Positions 1 through 4,261 of a stretch of 7,237 bases of DNA are shown here, piece by piece. The DNA lies in assembly GCA_017882245.1 (NCBI GenBank), contig JADGPV010000114.1:1-7237 (forward strand), written 5' to 3'. The translations under genes were made by a program, and so were the position numbers. The notes beneath the pieces were generated by a model. The model was not told the DNA's origin. It was given only the letters and a program-made list of their open reading frames with translations, and did no database searches. This stretch comes from Bacteroidales bacterium. Its GTDB lineage: Bacteria > Bacteroidota > Bacteroidia > Bacteroidales > VadinHA17. Position 1 is the first letter of the stretch; every line of letters starts with the position of its first letter.

Positions 1-160
1 CTCTTCGAAGGAGTAGGTGCAAAGGGTGTGCCAAACCATTTCAGATGCTCATAAATTGCCTATGAGACGACGGTCAGTGGTAAGATGTATGATGTGATAC
101 GGAATATGCTGAAGCCAAGGAACAGGTGCAGGCGGGAATGATAAAAGAGGGCACGGGGGA

Positions 161-1465
161 ATGGCTTTGCATAAAAAGTATTTCCTTCGTATTTATAATA
201 CTCATAAGATGCAGATAATTTATTTACTTATTCTTTTTACAGTGATGACCAGTTTATCTGGTGGAAAAGAGATCAGACCGGCTCATGATCATGGTAAGCC
301 GGATGTAACCGTTTCAGCCAGGCAGGCCGATCCGCAGGAACCAGTAAAACCTGCCTGGAGTGCGCCGGATACGACAGATATGGAACTGGAATTAAGTGCT
401 GTTGATTTTTCCGGTCTTATGGGAATCGGATGGAACCTTGGCAACGCTCTTGAATCAATCAGTTATAAAAATGGCGTCTATACCGGAGACGAAACATCAT
501 GGGGTAATCCAGTTATTACGAAGCAGTTAATTGACTCCGTAAAAAAAGCGGGGTTCAATGCTGTAAGGATACCCGTTGCGTATTCTCATATGTTGGACAA
601 CCAGGTCAGATGTAAAATCAAATGGGCATGGAAAAAAAGAGTTGAGGAGGTTATCAATTATGTGCTTGACAATGACATGTATGCCATTATCAATATTCAC
701 TGGGACGGAGGATGGATGAACGATCCGGTTTATGCCCGGCAGACAATTATCAATGCAAAGATCGATTCATTGTGGAAACAGATTGCCGTATATTTCCGCG
801 ATTATGATGATCACCTGCTGTTTGCAGGTACGAATGAAATCCATATAGAAGGCAACTATAATGCGCCCAGTACTGAAAACATAGCTGTTCAGAATTCTTT
901 TAACCGGACTTTTGTTAATACTGTCCGGGCTACCGGCGGAAGAAATACATATCGTTTCCTTGTGGTTCAGGGATATGTTACAAATATTGAATATGCAAAG
1001 AAATATATGGTAATGCCGGCAGATCCGACAAATGACAGGTTAATGGCTGAGGTGCATTATTATGATCCATATGATTTTGCACTGCTGACATCTTCGGGAT
1101 ATAAAACAGGATGGGGAGAAATACCTGGTTATAACGATCGTTCAACATGGGGACAGGAATCATGGGTCAATACGGCATTTGGCTATATGAAAACAACTTT
1201 TGTTGATAAAGGTATTCCTGTAATACTTGGAGAATACGGTGCAATTTACAGGTCGTCCTTAACCGACGGGATATTGACCAACCATATTGAATCGCTTAAT
1301 TATTACCTGAACTATTTGACATCAAAGGCAATGCAAAATGGTATGATACCATTCTACTGGGATAACGGTTCAACAGAAAACAACGGATTTGCCCTGTTTG
1401 ACAGGACTAACGGAACACTACTGCGAAAAGATGCCATCTCCGCAATAATCAGCGCCGGTAAATAA
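161..1465 (+). CDS. Secreted glycoside hydrolase family 5 (endo-beta-glucanase type)
   Basis: Predicted to hydrolyse beta-1,4-linked glucan or a related plant polysaccharide outside the cytoplasm. The GH5 barrel spans about residues 80-432. Visible landmarks are GWNLGNALES (90-99), the ETSWGNP segment (111-117), FNAVRIPV with the conserved Arg136, IINIHWDGGW with His180, and TNE with the presumed acid/base Glu226. Further on are EVHYYDPY with His299 and Tyr301, VILGEYGA with the presumed nucleophile Glu358, and FYW with Trp400. These are the standard GH5 positions; the arrangement recalls subfamily 4-like cellulases, but the exact substrate is inference. The N-terminus has a hydrophobic export segment (residues 17-32) with no lipobox cysteine, then a Pro-rich linker (about 40-70). 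Met17 (position 209) would give a more ordinary signal peptide and may be the true start; neither start has a clear ribosome site. No carbohydrate-binding module or type IX sorting domain follows the barrel. No related polysaccharide genes lie nearby. Confidence 0.93.
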   Translation: MALHKKYFLRIYNTHKMQIIYLLILFTVMTSLSGGKEIRPAHDHGKPDVTVSARQADPQEPVKPAWSAPDTTDMELELSAVDFSGLMGIGWNLGNALESISYKNGVYTGDETSWGNPVITKQLIDSVKKAGFNAVRIPVAYSHMLDNQVRCKIKWAWKKRVEEVINYVLDNDMYAIINIHWDGGWMNDPVYARQTIINAKIDSLWKQIAVYFRDYDDHLLFAGTNEIHIEGNYNAPSTENIAVQNSFNRTFVNTVRATGGRNTYRFLVVQGYVTNIEYAKKYMVMPADPTNDRLMAEVHYYDPYDFALLTSSGYKTGWGEIPGYNDRSTWGQESWVNTAFGYMKTTFVDKGIPVILGEYGAIYRSSLTDGILTNHIESLNYYLNYLTSKAMQNGMIPFYWDNGSTENNGFALFDRTNGTLLRKDAISAIISAGK

Positions 1466-1472
1466 AAGACCG

Positions 1473-1495
1473 TCCCGACGCTTCGGTCGGGATTT
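1473..1495 (+). terminator. Possible terminator hairpin after the GH5 gene
   Basis: Eight bases after the GH5 stop codon, TCCCGAC (1473-1479) and GTCGGGA (1486-1492) form a perfect 7-bp stem around the 6-base loop GCTTCG. Only a three-base T run follows, so it may be a weak intrinsic terminator or simply a stable 3'-end hairpin. The right arm could also pair with CCGAC at 1506-1510, making an alternative, weaker stem. Confidence 0.5.
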
Positions 1496-1536
1496 CCGCT
1501 TCGCTCCGACAAGACTGCAAGACAAAATAGCGGCAA

Positions 1537-1568
1537 TTTGTTAATCGCACAAATAATCTGTACCTTCG
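1537..1568 (+). promoter_or_regulatory. Bacteroidota-type promoter for the helicase operon
   Basis: TTTG at 1537-1540 is followed after 20 nt by TACCTTCG at 1561-1568. This matches the primary sigma factor pattern of Bacteroidota (-33 TTTG, -7 TAnnTTTG) with one mismatch in the -7 box. Transcription would begin near 1574, leaving a leader of about 140 nt to the first helicase start (1713) or 175 nt to the second (1749). The leader contains a small possible hairpin (AGAATC 1617-1622 with GATTCT 1633-1638). The assignment rests on pattern match only. Confidence 0.55.
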
Positions 1569-1712
1569 CCGCGATTTAAGCATAAGTTAGATCTGTATAG
1601 TCAGCATTTCTCCCGCAGAATCATTTTAAGGAGATTCTTTCTACAAACACTAGTTTACGCTGAACAATTTTTCGCCAAAGGATCATTACCACTTTGAACA
1701 GATATATGGTTA

Positions 1713-2954
1713 ATGGAATTTTCAGCGGCATTAACCAATTATTTTATAATGGAATATTACAAAGATCCCCGATGGAGGGGAAAAAAGAACTTCAATCAAA
1801 AAAACACGGTAAGAAAAAGAACCCCTGAAAGAAAGAAAGGTAACGCCGGCATCCTCAGTCCCGGACATTTTATCAGCAAGGCATCCACTGCCCAAATCGT
1901 AAGTTACAGTTCCGACAGGCTCATTGATGAGCTTCCGGTTGATGATGCCATAATCCGTAATCTTCATAAGAAAGGCTACGAGAAACCCACGGAGATACAG
2001 GATAAAACCATTGAAGCCATACTTAACGGGCGCAACCTCATGGGGCTGGCGCAGACCGGTACCGGCAAGACAGGAGCCTTTCTGATTCCGCTTATTCATA
2101 ATCTTCTGCGCAAAGATGCCATGAGACAGATCCTGGTGGTCACACCAACGCGTGAGCTGGCTCTGCAGATCGACAGTGAGTTCAGAAGCATCGCTCACGG
2201 ACTCAGGCTCTTCAGCACATGTCTTATTGGAGGTACCAGCGTCAGACGCGATATTGAGAACCTTCGCAGACCGGGTCAGATCGTCATAGGTACGCCCGGG
2301 CGTTTGAACGATATGGTGCGCCAGGGTGCACTGAAGATGAACAGGTTCACGATACTGGTGCTCGATGAATTCGACAGGCTGCTTGATATGGGCTTCGCCC
2401 CTGACATAAACAAGCTTGTTGAAGGGATGAACAATCGCGCACAGACGATTCTTTTTTCTGCTACCGAGGATAAGAGCCAGAAGGCAATCATCGGCAAACT
2501 TATGCCTGACGCCTATGAAGTAAGAGTGAGAGATGAAAATGTGAGTGCTGACAACATCGATCAGGATATCATTACCGTAAAGGAAGGAGAAAAGAAAATC
2601 GATATCCTCCTTAAAATGGTACGTGACAAGTCGTTTGAGAAGGTACTGGTGTTCGCCGATACCAAGCGAGGTGTAAGCCGAATTTGTCGCGACCTGCGCA
2701 AGGCGGGAATCACCGCTGATGAGATACACGGCGATAAATCGCAGAATTACCGGATAAAAGCCCTTGAGTCATTCAAGAATCGCAAGATACAGGTTCTGGT
2801 AGCTACCGACGTAGCGGCGAGGGGACTGGATATCACTAACGTCTCGCACGTTATCAATTTCCAGGCTCCGAAGGATATGGAGAGCTACATACATCGCATC
2901 GGGAGGACAGGCAGGGCAGGTGCCAGCGGCAAGGCGCTGACATTTATTAATTAA
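1713..2954 (+). CDS. DEAD-box family ATP-dependent RNA helicase (motif II DEFD)
   Basis: Predicted ATP-dependent RNA helicase that remodels RNA or ribonucleoprotein in the cytoplasm. A basic, low-complexity N-terminal tail (about 13-60) precedes the two RecA-like domains. Motifs in order: Q motif ending PTEIQ (92-96), motif I AQTGTGKT (113-120), Ia PTRELA (145-150), GG (173-174), Ib TPGR (194-197), motif II DEFD (218-221), motif III SAT (249-251), IV around VLVFADT (311-317), V VATDVAARGLDI (363-374), VI HRIGRTGR (394-401). Motif II has Phe where most relatives have Ala, and the aromatic residue normally upstream of the Q motif appears to be Ile71. The protein ends 12 residues after motif VI, shorter than typical RhlE-like helicases. 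Met13 (position 1749) is a plausible alternative start, since the first 12 residues look unlike a helicase tail. A small basic protein gene follows after 13 nt, suggesting an operon. Confidence 0.95.
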   Translation: MEFSAALTNYFIMEYYKDPRWRGKKNFNQKNTVRKRTPERKKGNAGILSPGHFISKASTAQIVSYSSDRLIDELPVDDAIIRNLHKKGYEKPTEIQDKTIEAILNGRNLMGLAQTGTGKTGAFLIPLIHNLLRKDAMRQILVVTPTRELALQIDSEFRSIAHGLRLFSTCLIGGTSVRRDIENLRRPGQIVIGTPGRLNDMVRQGALKMNRFTILVLDEFDRLLDMGFAPDINKLVEGMNNRAQTILFSATEDKSQKAIIGKLMPDAYEVRVRDENVSADNIDQDIITVKEGEKKIDILLKMVRDKSFEKVLVFADTKRGVSRICRDLRKAGITADEIHGDKSQNYRIKALESFKNRKIQVLVATDVAARGLDITNVSHVINFQAPKDMESYIHRIGRTGRAGASGKALTFIN

Positions 2955-2967
2955 AAAAATAAAGAAT

Positions 2968-3174
2968 ATGGCCGGACCAAACAACAGTTACATCAAGAAG
3001 CAGAAGACCGAGAAGCGTCTTAAGAAGAGAAAAGAGAAGGAAGCAAAGAAGCAATTCCGGAAAGAGAATTCACCCGGCGGAGGGTTTGAGGACATGATTG
3101 CCTATGTCGACAAGTTCGGCAATATTACCAAGGAACGACCGGCTGAAGAAACGAGTGAGCAAGTGAGCGAGTGA
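2968..3174 (+). CDS. Small basic protein resembling the N-terminal region of Bacteroidota cold-shock proteins
   Basis: A 68-residue, strongly charged protein. Residues 10-33 are a Lys/Arg/Glu-rich, probably helical segment; residues 36-39 are a Pro-Gly-rich turn; residues 40-54 read FEDMIAYVDKFGNIT. From memory of the family, a basic helix followed by a DDMIAYVDENGNI-like motif is the N-terminal extension of many Bacteroidota cold-shock domain proteins. Here no cold-shock domain follows in any frame: the gene stops at 3174 and a convergent gene begins soon after. The start is supported by the 13-nt gap after the helicase and an A-rich stretch before ATG. The last codons lie in an octamer repeat (3152-3175). 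A role in RNA binding alongside the helicase is inference from charge, family and neighbour. Not a chance reading frame, given the recognisable motif. Confidence 0.8.
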   Translation: MAGPNNSYIKKQKTEKRLKKRKEKEAKKQFRKENSPGGGFEDMIAYVDKFGNITKERPAEETSEQVSE

Positions 3175-3175
3175 T
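3152..3175 (+). repeat. Degenerate octamer tandem repeat over the small gene's stop codon
   Basis: Three 8-nt units in a row: CGAGTGAG (3152-3159), CAAGTGAG (3160-3167) and CGAGTGAT (3168-3175). The stop codon TGA at 3172-3174 lies inside the third unit, so the repeat encodes the last residues of the small basic protein. Confidence 0.65.
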
Positions 3176-3187
3176 CGACCAGGCGCA

Positions 3188-3194
3188 TTTTTTT
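3188..3194 (+). terminator. T run after the helicase-small protein pair (weak terminator candidate)
   Basis: Seven consecutive T residues lie 14 nt after the stop codon of the small gene, in a convergent intergenic gap where a terminator is expected. I do not see a convincing GC-rich stem directly before it, so this is only a candidate. Confidence 0.25.
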
Positions 3195-3200
3195 CTCCTT

Positions 3201-3228
3201 GCTCCATGCCCCATGCTCCACGCTCTTC
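3201..3228 (-). repeat. Degenerate heptamer tandem repeat at the 3' end of the FMN reductase gene
   Basis: Read on the plus strand there are four 7-nt units: GCTCCAT (3201-3207), GCCCCAT (3208-3214), GCTCCAC (3215-3221) and GCTCTTC (3222-3228). The last overlaps the stop codon of the minus-strand gene (3227-3229). Most of the 52-nt gap between the two convergent genes is taken up by this repeat and a T7 run at 3188-3194. Confidence 0.65.
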
Positions 3229-3787
3229 ACTGAGCCATTCTCTCCCGCGCCTCAATACACCACATCAGTTCACCAATGAATGAGGCTGCACGCTTGTCTG
3301 CTGCAGCTCTGTCGGCAGGCATGCCTGCCTCATCAAAAGTTTTAATTACAGATGGTACCGGGTACATTGCCGGAACGGTCCATGCGCGCAACTTCCATAG
3401 TGAGAACTGCAGTGAGGTGATGACCTGCGTACCTCCAAATATACCGTCGGAGACAGTCGATATGGCGACAGGCTTTCTTCGCCATTGGTCGAGCAGCAGG
3501 TCAATGACGTTCTTCAGGCTGGCAGGATAACCGCCGTTATACTCCGGAGTAACGATTATCACTCCGTCGGCTGAGCGTATCTTTTCTGCAAACCGCAGCA
3601 CTTCTGGTGCTGGATCTGGCTGATGGCGAAGACGTTCATCAAAGAGAGGGAAGTTGTATTCTTTAAGATCGAGTATTTCAGCAGAGGCAATTTTATTCTC
3701 CTCGATATACCGCCTGAAGTATAGCGCTATCCGGTGGCTGTTCCTCCCTCGTCTGACACTGGCGGAGATTATGGCGATGGTCTTCAT
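3227..3787 (-). CDS. NAD(P)H-dependent FMN reductase family flavoprotein
   Basis: Predicted cytoplasmic flavodoxin-fold reductase that uses NAD(P)H to reduce FMN, quinones or other electron acceptors; the substrate cannot be read from the sequence. Residues 3-8 form the first beta strand, followed by the FMN phosphate-binding loop SASVRRGRNS (8-17). TPEYNGGYPASLKNVIDLL (80-98) is the hallmark flavin-contacting segment of the family (ChrR/YieF-like proteins have PEYN and LKN in the same places). Residues 115-120 (GIFGGT) sit in the third cofactor-binding loop. The length of 186 residues is normal, and the start directly precedes beta strand 1. No signal peptide or membrane segment is present. 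The gene runs toward the helicase pair and has no co-directional intact partner; a decayed lipoprotein gene lies just upstream on the same strand. A promoter-like -7 box sits only 7 nt before the start codon. Confidence 0.93.
   Translation of the reverse strand: MKTIAIISASVRRGRNSHRIALYFRRYIEENKIASAEILDLKEYNFPLFDERLRHQPDPAPEVLRFAEKIRSADGVIIVTPEYNGGYPASLKNVIDLLLDQWRRKPVAISTVSDGIFGGTQVITSLQFSLWKLRAWTVPAMYPVPSVIKTFDEAGMPADRAAADKRAASFIGELMWCIEARERMAQ
3314..3329. repeat. Perfect 16-bp palindrome inside the FMN reductase gene
   Basis: GGCAGGCATGCCTGCC is its own reverse complement over all 16 bases. It lies within codons for residues about 153-158 of the FMN reductase, in a stretch that varies among relatives. 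It could be a chance result of coding sequence, a protein-binding site or an inserted short repeat. Confidence 0.6.
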
Positions 3788-3794
3788 ATCGGCC

Positions 3795-3802
3795 CGAAGG
3801 TA
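3795..3802 (-). promoter_or_regulatory. Possible -7 box for the FMN reductase gene
   Basis: On the minus strand TACCTTCG occupies 3802 down to 3795, the same octamer as in the helicase promoter. No good TTTG box lies about 20 nt upstream. The box ends 7 nt before the ATG at 3787, so transcription from it would begin at or next to the start codon, giving a nearly leaderless message. Confidence 0.35.
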
Positions 3803-3814
3803 CTAAGAAAAATG

Positions 3815-4061
3815 TCATACGGTCACGTCGGAGCCCAGCTGTGCGGGGTAAACTCCGCGAAGTTCCCGACCGAATCAAAGATCCTGACTGAGCATAGCGA
3901 ACATCAGGAGCGTCTGGATCTTCGCTTCACTCCGCACATGGGCGCCACAACAATGGAGCCTTCTTCTTTCACGGCTGCTTTCTGCTCATCCGTCATTGGT
4001 TTGTTGCCGTGTTGCAGGCTCCAAGCAGTAAAAGGAAAGGAATAAGGAGTTTTGCTTTCAT
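3815..4061 (-). pseudogene. Decayed lipoprotein gene, broken by frameshifts
   Basis: On the minus strand, ATG at 4061 opens a 22-residue frame that is a textbook lipoprotein signal: Met-Lys-Ala-Lys, a Leu-rich core (residues 5-13), and the lipobox LGAC with Cys16. It ends in a stop at 3995-3993. The stop overlaps, as ATGA, a second frame starting at 3996 that reads MTDEQKAAVKEE and then degenerates, stopping at 3904. Protein-like text continues in a third frame (AKIQTLLMFAMLSQDL, stop after that) and again in another (GVYPAQLGSDVTV, stop at 3817-3815). The switching of frames over about 250 nt, behind a good promoter, is what an indel-damaged small lipoprotein gene would look like. The original family is not recognised. 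Several sequencing errors are a less likely alternative. Confidence 0.5.
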
Positions 4062-4115
4062 AGTACGTGGTGTTAGTCATTAATTAAAAAAATCCCCTGA
4101 ATATCAATCAACTAT

Positions 4116-4147
4116 CAAAGATACAACAGGAAAAGGGGAGAGTCAAG
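4116..4147 (-). promoter_or_regulatory. Bacteroidota-type promoter upstream of the lipoprotein pseudogene
   Basis: On the minus strand CTTG (4147-4144) is followed after 20 nt by TATCTTTG (4123-4116), an exact match to the TAnnTTTG -7 box with a one-mismatch -33 box. Transcription would begin near 4110 and run through the broken lipoprotein gene at 4061, possibly on into the FMN reductase gene. This is the best promoter match in the window. Confidence 0.55.
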
Positions 4148-4157
4148 TTTTTCTCCT

Positions 4158-4186
4158 GGCAGTCAGGCAATAGGCAGTAGGCAATA
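4158..4186. repeat. Degenerate heptamer tandem repeat between divergent genes
   Basis: Units on the plus strand are GGCAGTCA (4158-4165, one base longer), GGCAATA (4166-4172), GGCAGTA (4173-4179) and GGCAATA (4180-4186). It lies just outside the minus-strand promoter and about 75 nt before the serine hydrolase start. Confidence 0.7.
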
Positions 4187-4194
4187 GTCGAATT

Positions 4195-4249
4195 CTGGCC
4201 GATATCTGCCGCACATTTTGTAAATTCACGTCTTTAAGACATAATTCTA
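4195..4249 (+). promoter_or_regulatory. Weak promoter candidates for the serine hydrolase gene
   Basis: Two imperfect readings exist. One pairs TTTG (4217-4220) with TAATTCTA (4242-4249) at a spacing of 21 nt, with two mismatches in the -7 box. The other uses TAAATTCA (4221-4228) as the -7 box with a poor TCTGG-like -33 region near 4195. The region is A/T-rich and directly precedes the gene, but neither reading is convincing. Confidence 0.25.
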
Positions 4250-4261
4250 AAAACCTTAATC

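Noticed and set aside
1..160. Open reading text in frame 1 at the left edge (stop at 52-54, further text to 141)
   Set aside because: Only 17 codons before the stop and no recognisable motif on either strand; it could be the end of an upstream gene but cannot be supported from this window.
194..199. TATAAT at 194-199 as a promoter -10 box
   Set aside because: It lies in the GH5 coding sequence before Met17, has no matching -35 box, and this motif is not the primary promoter form in Bacteroidota.
1706..1828. Short out-of-frame upstream frame (ATG at 1706) overlapping the helicase start
   Set aside because: Forty codons of low-complexity text with no recognisable motif; more likely the by-product of the A-rich helicase N-terminus than a regulatory uORF.
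1731..2729. Long (332-codon) minus-strand open frame antisense to the helicase
   Set aside because: The plus strand encodes a full set of helicase motifs here; the antisense translation shows no domain or plausible start context and is a codon-bias shadow.
3734..4045. Plus-strand 103-codon open frame over the spacer before the serine hydrolase
   Set aside because: No recognisable domain, overlaps the FMN reductase start, and the minus strand of the same stretch contains a clear lipoprotein signal and promoter.
4095..4138. CCCC/GGGG arms around 4093-4139 as a terminator stem with a T run on the minus strand
   Set aside because: The arms are about 35 nt apart with no inner pairing and flank an excellent promoter box, so a compact terminator hairpin is unlikely.
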